A DNA stretch of 64,000 nt. It comes from Streptomyces sp. A2-16. GTDB taxonomy: Bacteria > Actinomycetota > Actinomycetes > Streptomycetales > Streptomycetaceae. Of the stretch, positions 35,426 through 45,400 are shown piece after piece. The stretch covers positions 7,750,001-7,814,000 of the forward strand of contig NZ_CP063808.1 of NCBI RefSeq assembly GCF_018128905.1. The letters run 5' to 3'. A program made the position numbers and the translations under genes. The first letter of the stretch is position 1. The number at the start of each line of letters is the position of its first letter. The notes under the pieces were generated by a model. That model saw only the letters and a list, made by a program, of their open reading frames with translations, ran no database searches and was not told the origin of the DNA.

Positions 35426-37243
35426 ATGGGACTTGGGGATATCACGCGCGCCGGCGTGCTGGCTGCAGTCGCGGAGTGTCAGGCCTTGGGACGCGAAACG
35501 TTTCGCCGCCGATACGGCTTCGGCAGGGCATTGACATACGTCTTGGTCGTAGACGGTGACAGCTACGACTCGAAGGCCATAGCCGGCGTAGCTCATCTGT
35601 ACTCAGTCGGAACTCTGCTGTCGGCCGACGACTTCAGCGGAGGTGCACGCACAGTGGCACACCGTCTGCGAGCACTCGGCTTCACCGTGGAGGACGGAAG
35701 CACCGCTGCGGACAGCCCGCAGCAGGCAGAGCCGCAGATACTCCTCCAGCCTCGCGGCGGGGCTCGGCTTCGAGGGGCACAGAACTTCGCCAAGTCGGTA
35801 CGCCAGGGCATCCGGATCTCGGACATCCTGGATGTGCTTGGTGACCAGGCAACCACACTGAATGCCCTGTATCCAGACGGAATCGCTCGGTTGTGGGGTG
35901 CCACTCCCACCGACCAAGCCAACAACGAAAAAGTACGCGCACTGCGAGATCGTCGCGTCGGTGACGATGTGTATTTCTACACGGCGAAGCATTTCTTCGC
36001 TCGCGCACGCATTCTCCATCTGTTCACCAGCTCGCCTGTGGCACGGAGGGTCTGGGGAGCCGACAGTGACAACGCCACTTGGGAACACATCATGGCGCTG
36101 GGTGACGTCGAGGAATTTCCCACTCCTGTCCTCGCAGAGCCAGTGCTGCGCCAGATGAACGTTCCAGTACCTCTGTGGAGCCTTACTCTGCGGTCCCCCG
36201 AGAGCTACCGCAGCGTTCTCCCTCTCCTACCGGCGAAGAGCCGGCCGGTGGTTCCGTCACCGCTGAAGCCGCCTTCAGCCACAGCCACAGCTGACCAGCT
36301 CACCGCGGAGGGTCTGCTGGAGCGGCTCGGCTCCCTCCGCGCTCATCGCCAACCAGGAAGCAAAACGCCCAGCCGCCACCAGCCATTGGCCCTGCTGTGG
36401 GCGATATCCCGGATTTCCGCGGACAGGCCACGCCTGACACCGTGGGCCCTTTTCCGAACGGAGGTGAGTCCGCTTCTCGCCGACTTCGGACTCCCCGGTT
36501 CCAAGGTCACCCCCGAGTACCCCTTCTGGCACCTGCGTGGCAGCAACATCTGGGAGGTGCACGGGATGGAGAGTGATGCCGGTACCGCCCCCCGAACAGG
36601 CGCCCTCGACACGCACCAGCCCGTCGCCGGCCTGACCCACACAAGCGCTGAGCTGCTGAGGGACCCCCTTATCCGCCTGCAGGCCGTGATCAAGCTGTGC
36701 AGCACGTACTTCGACGGTGTCGACCTGCGTGAGTTGCTCAATCGGGTAGGCCTCGCCGGGTACGCAACGGCGGATGGCCTGGTCGACGAGGACGAGGAGG
36801 AGGACACTGACGGCCAAGAGGGTGCCGCTGCGACCGAGCGTGCGACCGGTCCAGCCGCACGACGGACGCGCACCTCCTCACAGCTTGTTCGCGACGCCGC
36901 GATCGCGACGCGGGTCAAGGAGCTGCACGGCCACGCCTGCCAGATCTGCGAGACACGCCTGCAGTACAAGCGCAGACCGTACAGCGAGGCCGCTCACATA
37001 CGTGGTCTCGGAACGCCTCACGACGGTCCGGACGAGCTGCCGAACCTGCTCTGCCTGTGTCCCAATCACCACGTCCTCTTCGACGGGCTCGAAATCTACG
37101 TCGATGTCGACGGCGTGGTGAGGCACACGCACGGGGATGAGTCAGTGGGACGGCTTCGTCAGCACAACGGTCATCCCATAGACGAAGCACACCTGGACTA
37201 CCACCGGACCCTCTGCGAACTCAGCAGGATCACGCGGAGCTGA
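35426..37243 (+). CDS. McrA-like type IV restriction enzyme: head, EVE/PUA-like, sulfur-binding and HNH domains
   Basis: ATG 35426 ('MGLGDITRAGVLAAV') is preferred because family members start at this point; the frame is open to 35366. The product has 605 residues. Residues 1-85 match the ScoMcrA-type head domain ('YGFGRALTYVLVVDG', 'YDSKAIAGVAH'). Residues about 130-250 look like an EVE/PUA modified-base domain ('VGDDVYFYTAKHFFARARIL', 'TWEHIMALGDVEEF'). About 295-380 match the sulfur-binding domain ('RHQPLALLWAI', 'PEYPFWHLRGSNIWEV'). The C-terminal HNH (about 490-560) has CQIC, 'SEAAHIRGLG' and 'LCPNHH'. Family knowledge: SBD-HNH enzymes cut phosphorothioate-modified DNA. The EVE-like domain in place of the SRA domain suggests a second modified-base specificity. 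Confidence 0.88.
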   Translation: MGLGDITRAGVLAAVAECQALGRETFRRRYGFGRALTYVLVVDGDSYDSKAIAGVAHLYSVGTLLSADDFSGGARTVAHRLRALGFTVEDGSTAADSPQQAEPQILLQPRGGARLRGAQNFAKSVRQGIRISDILDVLGDQATTLNALYPDGIARLWGATPTDQANNEKVRALRDRRVGDDVYFYTAKHFFARARILHLFTSSPVARRVWGADSDNATWEHIMALGDVEEFPTPVLAEPVLRQMNVPVPLWSLTLRSPESYRSVLPLLPAKSRPVVPSPLKPPSATATADQLTAEGLLERLGSLRAHRQPGSKTPSRHQPLALLWAISRISADRPRLTPWALFRTEVSPLLADFGLPGSKVTPEYPFWHLRGSNIWEVHGMESDAGTAPRTGALDTHQPVAGLTHTSAELLRDPLIRLQAVIKLCSTYFDGVDLRELLNRVGLAGYATADGLVDEDEEEDTDGQEGAAATERATGPAARRTRTSSQLVRDAAIATRVKELHGHACQICETRLQYKRRPYSEAAHIRGLGTPHDGPDELPNLLCLCPNHHVLFDGLEIYVDVDGVVRHTHGDESVGRLRQHNGHPIDEAHLDYHRTLCELSRITRS

Positions 37244-37334
37244 GCAGGTCACACGACCGTGCCGCTCTGCCACCCTCGATGCGCATCAGAGGTGAGCCAC
37301 TCCATGCGCCGAGCCCAGCAGGGTCGGGCACGCG

Positions 37335-39284
37335 TCAGACAGACAGGGCCTGTCGTGTCGCTCCTCCCGCCAACTCCCGCAACTTCTCCCGCGTCTCGGG
37401 ATCCGTCGCGTACACAATCGTGCCCACCATGCCCCGGGTCAGAAGCACCTTGTAGGTGTTGCGGATCAAGCGGTCCACCTCGGCGTCGGAGGTGGACCGC
37501 TTGAAGACGGGGTCCTTCGACGCTGCCCGGTCGGTCACCCAACGATCCCCGCGCCAGAGCAGGTCGGGGCCGATGATGACGCCGGACCAGTCGTACTCGA
37601 AGCCCTGTGCCGTATAGACGCAGCCGACCTGGCCGAAGCCTGCCGGGTCGGTGGCCCACAGGGCGGCCGGGGGAGCACCGGACACGGATCGGTCACCGCG
37701 CAGGTTCCACGGGCGGGCCCAGTCGCCGATCACGACGTCGGGCGGCAGTGGAGCGCCAGGTTTGGGCTCCGGGGACCAGCGCCAGCTGTAGCCGGCCGAC
37801 ATGCGCGCGCCGTAGCCCTCGGCTCGTCGGGCCTCCAAGAACCCCTCCATTTCCTGAGGGCTGTCGGCAACCAGGAGCTGCATGCGGCCGTCGGATTCCC
37901 AGGTGACCGGGCCCCCGGCCTCCAAGCCGAGGAGCCGTACCACCCAGCGCAGATACGCGTCACTGCCGCCGCAGCGGAACTGGCTGTCCAGAGGGACGAC
38001 GTGACACGGGATGTCCCGCTTCGCCGCCGCCTCCTCGATGTCGGCCACTGTGCCCATCTCCCCGGGGCGCACCACCTGGTGCTCGTCGAGGAAGAACACG
38101 GGTACGTAGGCGACGTCGATCAGCTCGTCGATCTGGGCCCTGCCGGTCCGATTCTCGGCACGGGTGTAGCGGTTGGCCGAGGTCTCCCGGATGCGGTGGG
38201 CCTCGTCACAGATCAGGGCACCCAAGCTGTTCTTCTCGGCGGTCATGAAGCTGTTGAAGTACTTGAAGAGATCCTGCACTTCGCGCTTGCGGGCACCGGC
38301 GACCTTCCGCATCGTCTTGGTGAACGACTGCGAGCCGGTGGCATGCAGAGCCGGGACTCCGCGCCGGTACAGCTCGCCGAGCAGTTGGAGCGCGATCACA
38401 CTCTTGCCGGTGCCGGGCCCGCCCGTGACGATGACAACCTCCTTGCGGTCGGCGTGCTTCGCCTTCTCCACCGCGTTGAGCACCATCCGGTACGCGACCT
38501 GCTGCTCGTCGAGGAGGACGAACTGAGTGCGGTCCCGCACTTCCTCGGCGGCCAGGGACATGAGTTGCTTGGACGGCACCTTGGCTCCTGCGCGGAGTTC
38601 GTCCGCCACCCGGGCCCCCGGGTGCTTGTCGCTCAGCCTCGCACGCAGGTAGTCGATGAAAGCACCCCTGCGTTCCGCGGTGAAGAGCAGTCCGTAGCCG
38701 TCATGCTCGATCTCCCGCAGCCCGTTCACACCGAACTCGGTCGCGTTGTGCAGAAACGCCACTCCGGCCACCCGGTGGCCGTGCTCGGCAACCGCCCCAT
38801 TGAAATTGACGAGGTAGTCGCAGTAGCGGCGGACCTGCTCGATGGGGTTGAGGACCGGATGCGCGTAGGCGTCGACATGGCACAGAGTGGGGTCGTCCTC
38901 GTGAGGCAGCGCCTGGCTCCACTGCTTCAACTCCACCACGACGTATGACGGCTCACTCGTGACCGGGTGCACTCCGGCGAGAACGACATCGGCCCGCTTG
39001 CTGTTCAACGGGAGCGCGTACTCCAGCATGACCTCGACGGCGCCCAGGCCTGCGTCGTTCAACGCAGCGACGAGAAGAGGGATGCTGCGTTCCCAGGAAC
39101 GCACCTCCGAAGTGCCGGGCCGGTAGCCGTGCATGTGGACGAACTGGTCGGTGAGGTGCAGGAACAGTGAACCGTCGAGTGCCATGACGGCGACCGTTTT
39201 CGCGGACGCGCGGAACAGCAAGGACTTCCCCCAGGCAGCACGAAGTGACTCGTGCGGTTGGGGGCATGTCCTTCGAGACTCCAC
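37335..39284 (-). CDS. DUF2075 helicase-like ATPase with N-terminal PD-(D/E)XK nuclease
   Basis: A 649-residue protein. The N-terminal third has a PD-(D/E)XK pattern ('SKRADVVLAG' then 'YVVVELKQWS', about residues 93-122). DUF2075 follows: Walker A GGPGTGKS (about 283), Walker B 'LICDEAHR' (about 358), 'TAQGFEYDWSGVIIG' (about 555) and a C-terminal 'NTYKVLLTRGMVGTIVY', typical of SF1-like ATPases. It is a predicted DNA- or RNA-processing defence enzyme. The family usually starts at M-LFRAS, so a TTG at 39221 or CTG at 39218 behind GGGGAAG is the likely true start. It is convergent with the McrA-like gene and 145 bp downstream of the giant helicase gene on the same strand. Confidence 0.85.
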   Translation of the reverse strand: MESRRTCPQPHESLRAAWGKSLLFRASAKTVAVMALDGSLFLHLTDQFVHMHGYRPGTSEVRSWERSIPLLVAALNDAGLGAVEVMLEYALPLNSKRADVVLAGVHPVTSEPSYVVVELKQWSQALPHEDDPTLCHVDAYAHPVLNPIEQVRRYCDYLVNFNGAVAEHGHRVAGVAFLHNATEFGVNGLREIEHDGYGLLFTAERRGAFIDYLRARLSDKHPGARVADELRAGAKVPSKQLMSLAAEEVRDRTQFVLLDEQQVAYRMVLNAVEKAKHADRKEVVIVTGGPGTGKSVIALQLLGELYRRGVPALHATGSQSFTKTMRKVAGARKREVQDLFKYFNSFMTAEKNSLGALICDEAHRIRETSANRYTRAENRTGRAQIDELIDVAYVPVFFLDEHQVVRPGEMGTVADIEEAAAKRDIPCHVVPLDSQFRCGGSDAYLRWVVRLLGLEAGGPVTWESDGRMQLLVADSPQEMEGFLEARRAEGYGARMSAGYSWRWSPEPKPGAPLPPDVVIGDWARPWNLRGDRSVSGAPPAALWATDPAGFGQVGCVYTAQGFEYDWSGVIIGPDLLWRGDRWVTDRAASKDPVFKRSTSDAEVDRLIRNTYKVLLTRGMVGTIVYATDPETREKLRELAGGATRQALSV

Positions 39285-39428
39285 CGGAGTGGAGCGGAAG
39301 CCCGTCGGGCCGCGTTGACGATGTGCCTGAGGGTACCTGGCGGTACTGACAGTCGTACCGGTGATCGGAGTGGCAGCAGCGGACGCCGTACCCGGTCTCC
39401 CCTACCGACGAGGAGAGCCCACCGCGAA

Positions 39429-42400
39429 TCAGAAACCCTCGACGGGCATCAGGCCGCCCTCCGAATCAATCAAGTCCCCTGCGGAGATCAACGCGTCGAT
39501 ATCGCCCGTCAGCGCGTCCCGGATATCGGCTCCGAGCCGCGCCCACCCGAAGAAGCGAGCGGCCTCCCGCAGCAGGTCCTCGCGGTGCACACCCGGTCCT
39601 TCCTCGACCACATTCCTGAGCACGAGCTGCCGCTCCGCCGCAGGAACCTCCGCCACACGCCGGGCGCACCGCTCCGTCGGCGTACGGGCGAACTCAGTCT
39701 CGTGGCCGGGCCTGTCGTAGGCCGTACCGACGTGGACGATCTTGCCCTGCTTGAGCAGGCGCCGAAGAGCTCGGTCGATACGGTCGCGGACCACCTGGCC
39801 GGTTCGTCCAAGACCCCACGCGAGACGGACCCGTGTGTAGATCACCTCCTTCTCGACGGGTCCTTCCACCTCCACCACGCACAGCGCCACCTCCGCCACT
39901 ACGTCGAGAGCGTCGGGGTCCTGCAATTCCACGCCCCTCATGCCTCGCTGGCTGCTGGATCGAGCGCGTACCTCTGCCAGCAGGTCAGGGTCGACCTCCT
40001 GGTATGGACGACTCCACGGAGCAGGGCCGGCTTCGACCGTCACGAATTCCACGCGCGGGACTGCCGGACCTGCCGCCACCTCTGCAGCTTCTTCCATCCC
40101 CGTGGTCGTGGAGCTGTTCATGGTCTCCGCTGTACTGTCACTGTGGCCGCTGCCGGCGTCCACCCTCACCGGCGGCGCCACTCGCACCGCATGCGGATCC
40201 TTCGCGCACGCCTCCTCCACCGCGGCCCGCAACCGCGCCATCGCATCCCGTCGGTTGCGATACCAGTCCGTCCCCCAGATTCGGTGCAACTTCCAGCCCA
40301 GGTCACGCAGGACTGCCTCCCTGAGCCGGTCGCGGTCCCGAGCTGCCCGTGAGGAGTGGTACATGGCGCCGTCGCACTCGATACCCAGCGCGTACGTACC
40401 GGGCGCGCCGGGGTGTCGTACAGCCATGTCAATGCGGAAGCCGGCGACGCCCACCTGCGGCTGGACCTCATATCCCCAGCCGCGCAGGACGTCGATGACC
40501 TCCTCTTCGAACGGGCTCTCCGGAACCGCGTCCGGGTCGGCTGCTTCGGTCTGGAGGATCTCAGGACCGTGCTGGGCGTACTGGAGGTATCGCTTCAGGT
40601 GCTGCACGCTCTTGTTGGTGCTGTCCGGGAGATCGCCTCCGTGGAAGGACGCGACGACCTCCATGCGCCGCCGGGCCCGCGTCACGGCGACGTTGAGGCG
40701 TCGCCAGCCGCCCTCTTTGTTGATGGGCCCGAATGCGGACAGCAGTTTGCCGCGGTGGTCGGGACCGTAGCCGATGGAGAGGATGATGACGTCGCGTTCG
40801 TCGCCCTGGACGGTTTCGAGGTTCTTGACGAAGAAGCCGTCGAGTCGGCCTTCAGTGAAGTGGTGGTCGAGGTCAGGGCGAGCTGCCCTCGCCTTCTGCA
40901 CAGCATCCTCGATCGCCTCCGCCTGCGCCTTGGACAGAGCGACCACTCCGAGGGTGTGTTCGGGGCGTGTGTCGAAGTGGTGGATGACGCGCTGGGCCAC
41001 CTTCTTGGCCTCGATGGGGTTGTCGCTGTTCCCGCCTCGGTCGTAGACGCCATCCGCTTTGATGAACTCCACGCCGATGTCCGGTCCCTGTTCGAGTGCG
41101 CCCGGGAACGTGACCATGGAGTTGTCGTAGAAGTCGTGGTTGCTGAAAGCGATCAAGTTTTCGTGGCGGCTGCGGTAGTGCCAGCGGAGGGGCAGCCCGC
41201 GTAGGACTCCGCTGGCCTTGCACATGTCGAGAATGGACTCGAAGCTGTCGGTGGCGTCCTCGTCCCACTCATCGCCCTCGTCGCTGTCGCCGGCCGCGCT
41301 GAAGAACGACGTCGGCGGCAACTGCTTCTGGTCACCCGCCACGATGAGGGCCTTGCCCCGGTAGACGGAGTTCACCGCGTCCTGGGGCAGGACCTGAGAC
41401 GCCTCGTCGAAGACGACGACGTCGAACTGGAAGTCCGGCGGCAGAAACTGACTGACCGTCAACGGGCTCATCATGAAGCACGGCTTGACCAGCCGTACGA
41501 CGTCGCGGGTCTGCTGCAGCAGGTGCCGTACAGGCATGTGCTTACGCTGCTTCTCGGCCTCACGGCGGATCAGGGCAGCCTGTCCCACCGTTGTCCGGCG
41601 AGGGCGACGGGAGTTGCACGCCGCGATGACCTCGGCATGTGCCGCCGCGACCAGGTCCTGGTCAGCCCTCTGGAAGCGCTCCACCAACTGGTCGCGTTCT
41701 ACCGCCCGCATCGGCTTCAGCCTCGCGTCGGTAGCCAACTGGTGCTCCACCCAAGCGGTGAGCACTGCGCGTTCCATGGCGGCGGGGAAGTCCTCGGCGG
41801 AAACCTCGCGGCGTGCGAGCTGGTCGGGCAACCCGTCGAGGTAGAAACGGCGCAGCAGGGTCAGTGCGTCGGCGCAGCTGGTCCACGCCTCCGGGCCGAA
41901 GGAGTCGCGGTCGAGGCAGGACAGGACGACCTGGGACGCGGCCAGGGACTCGGCAAGTTCGCTGCGCAGCTTCTCAGCCCGCCCAGGCTCGAAGTAACCG
42001 GCGAGTGCCTCGCGCTGACCGTTCCAGTCACTGGCGCGGTCAGCGACGGACGAGTCGGCCGACGCGGCCAGCATCAGTCGGGCAGCAGCCGGAGGCAGGG
42101 CCGCGGACCGGCCGCCGGGTGCGGTACGACGGACTTTCTGGGCCCAGTCCATGGAATCCAGGATCAGGTCACGGTCGGTCTCGGTGCCCTGGTAGAGGGA
42201 ACCCAGAAGGCTTTGGTACGTGGCGTCGTTCTCCGCGAACGAGGACTCGACGGCTCGGGCGGAGACGACGGCAGCCACCGCCTCTCTGGCGCGCGACAGA
42301 GTGAGGCCTGTCTCCTCGTCCATGACGCGGGCGGTTGAACGGATGAGGTCGGCCGCGTCCTCAAAGGGCTCCACATGCGCGCGAAGCCAGCTCGCCGCTC

Positions 42401-45400
42401 GTTCCAGGGGGCGGGCGGCAAGGGCTGTACCGACCGTCGCGAGGTGGGGCTGGCCGGTGTACTCCTGCCAGAGGTTCAGGTCGTGGAGGATCTGGTCCGT
42501 CTGCGCGAGAAGTTCGCGTGGTTCGGACCGGCCGTCGGCCAGCACGTCGACGAGACTGGCCCGGCGCGCTGGATCCGTGAGCGTGTCGGGTGCGAGTCGG
42601 GCGATCAGCCGAGCGGCATCCAGAGCTGTCCGCAATGCCTCGGTGTGGGGATGTCCTTGCGAGACGTACCGGCCCAGCAGCTCCCGCTGTTGCTCGGTGG
42701 CGTACGGGCCCGGTTGCTGTCGAGTCAGGTCAAGCGCACGGCGCAAAAGCTGCCCCATGGGTTCGTGGCCCCCTACGCCGTTGGGTACGGCGTCATGCAG
42801 GTCGTCGCTTTGCGTGTCGAGGCCTCGGTACCAGGGGCCCAGAAGGCTGCGATCGGTTACGGCCTGAGCGGAGAACTCTGCTGTCTCTCTTTGTGCCGCG
42901 TGCGCGACTGTGACCGCCGTGCGTGCGGAGGCAAGCGTGTGCTCGGAACCGGGGCCGTTGTCTCGGCGACCGACCGACGCGACGGTGTCCAGGAGTGCGA
43001 CGGCCTGTCGCAATGGAGCAAGGTGAGCGCGGAGCCACCGGGCGGCAGCATCGAGCGGCTGCTTGGTGAGGCCGCCTGCATGCGGCGCCAGCGAGGGGCC
43101 TCCCAGGCCCCTTCGCCATGCGGCAAGTTCGCTGCGCAACGCCGTGCCTTGCTGAACGAGTACGGGGGCCGGCTCTCGGCCGTCGGCCAGGTGAGCCGCC
43201 AGCTGGCATCTCCGATAGGGGTCGGCGACGGTTTCCGACGCTAGAGCGTGGACGGCCTGGGCATGCGCGAGGGCTTCGCGAAGGGCCGGGACGTCGGGCA
43301 AATCCGCGCCCCGATAACGGCCGATCACTTCGGCGTGCGTCACGGCCAGTGCCTGAAGCTTGCGGTGCGCGGCACACCAAGCATCGGCGAGCGGCAACTT
43401 GTCGTACAGGTCGCCGCGCCACGTGCCGCCGTGGGTCAGCCGGGCCACGAGCTTCCGGTCGGCCCGGATGCCGCTGGACAACGTGCCGGCGAGTCCCTGT
43501 CGGCCCTCAATCAGCCGATGCACTGCTTCGGACAGTTCGGGCGTGGAGACGATTTCGGGCAGGAAGGTATCGCGGGCCTCTACCTCGGCGGCAGTCAATT
43601 CTTCGTACGCCGAGGAGATGTCCGCGACTGCTGCTTGAACACCGGGGAGCACCTGGGGGTCGAGCCATGCCTCCAGCGTGCGATTCGGGGCCTTGGACAG
43701 CTCCGTGAGCGTGGCCAGCCCCTCGGCCTCGGAAGTCGTCTCCGGTCGAGCGACCCCAAGACGCTCGGCCACTGAGTCGGCATGCGCAGCAGCCGACTCA
43801 AGGGTGGCAGCGAGCATGTCGAACCGTTTGACCATCTCTGCGACCTCGCGACCGGTGAGCGACGCAATGTCCGCTCCAGACGGTTCCAGTTCGGCGAGAA
43901 CCAGCTCGTTGGCCGGTCGTTCCGCACTCAATTCCGGGAGCAACTCGGCCCAACCCGGTCCCGCATGTTCCATTGCCAGAGCCCGGGCAGAGCGAACCTG
44001 GTCCCGTCGTGAGAAGAATCCGTTCAGTGCGTCGGCTGCACTCCGGACCGCTGCCTCCTCTGCGCGCACCGCACCATCAGGGACCAACCACTCCTCAAGA
44101 GGGCGGTGTTCGGTGCCGACCACCGCGATCACGTCACACAGACGACGTGCCTCCTCCGGGGTGCTGGGATTCGTGAGTCCAGTGAGGTGGCTGACGCGAG
44201 TGAGGCTTTGCAGCGCCCGTTCCAGCACACCAGCGGTCGCATCGAATTCCCTGGCGAGCTGTCGTGCACGCTCTTCCGTTAGCTCGGCGAGGTCGAGGCC
44301 GCGCGGCGCCATCGCCGACAGAGTCTTCTCGATGTCCCCAGGCTCTGCCCTCAGCCTGCTGGACAGCTCTTGCCACCGCTCGCCCACCTTCGCGCGGACG
44401 GCAGAACTCGTGCGCTGTGCCTTGCGCAATTCCGTCAGGAAGGCGTCGACTGGATCATTGACTTCGTCGGCGAAAGCATCTGTGGTCAGCCATGCTTCCG
44501 GAACCGGACTACGCACATCGATCAGCCGTAGCAGCGCAATCAGACGGTCGACTCCGCTCTGGTCCGTGACGGGCACTCCCTCCGGCGCGAGATCCCGGTA
44601 CCGGTCGACGGCTGTTGCCAGCGCGTCCCTCGCGGCCTGCGCCTGCTCCAAGACAGGACGTGGATGCGGCATACCCGCTCGCAAGTGACGCCAGGGGAAC
44701 GACGGGTCAGCGACCGCCTCCCACGCGTCAGCGATGGCTTCCGTCGCCTCGACGATCAGGTGCAGGTCCTCACCACTGAGCGTCTCGGCACGAAACGTGA
44801 CCTCCGCCCCCGTAGCCGCCTCATCACCACGGCTCAGATAGGCCACGGGTGCTTCGGACAACCGGCCGACCCGGCCGAGCACATCGTGCAGCGTTCTTCC
44901 CAGCGGGTCGCGAACCTCGTTCATCGCTTCGGCGTAAGCGCTGAGCGCGAGGCGCAGTTCCCTGGCCTGCGCCAGGGTCTGCGGTGACAGTTGTGGTGCG
45001 CGCGGCTCTTCCGCGAGCGCCCGGCCCAGCTCCTGGGCAACTGCTTTGCGGCTGGTGTTGTGGCTGTGGAGGGCCAGTGCGTACGAGCCCAGATGGACGG
45101 ACTTCAGCCGGTCGAGGACGACGTCGAGGGCTGCCGCCTTTTCACTGACGAACAGCACACTCCGACCCGCGTGCATCAGACCGGCGATCATGTTCGTGAT
45201 GGTCTGACTCTTGCCGGTGCCGGGAGGTCCGTCGAGCACGAACGACTGTCCGGCCACAGCCGCAGCAATGGCTTGCCTCTGCGAAGCATCGGCGTCGAGC
45301 ACCAGCGGACTGTCTTCCGGCGGGCTCAACTCGTCAATCCGGTCGAGCTCGATCTCCTCGAAGTCGAAACGATCGGAGGCGAGTCCGGAGTTGGGGCCGA

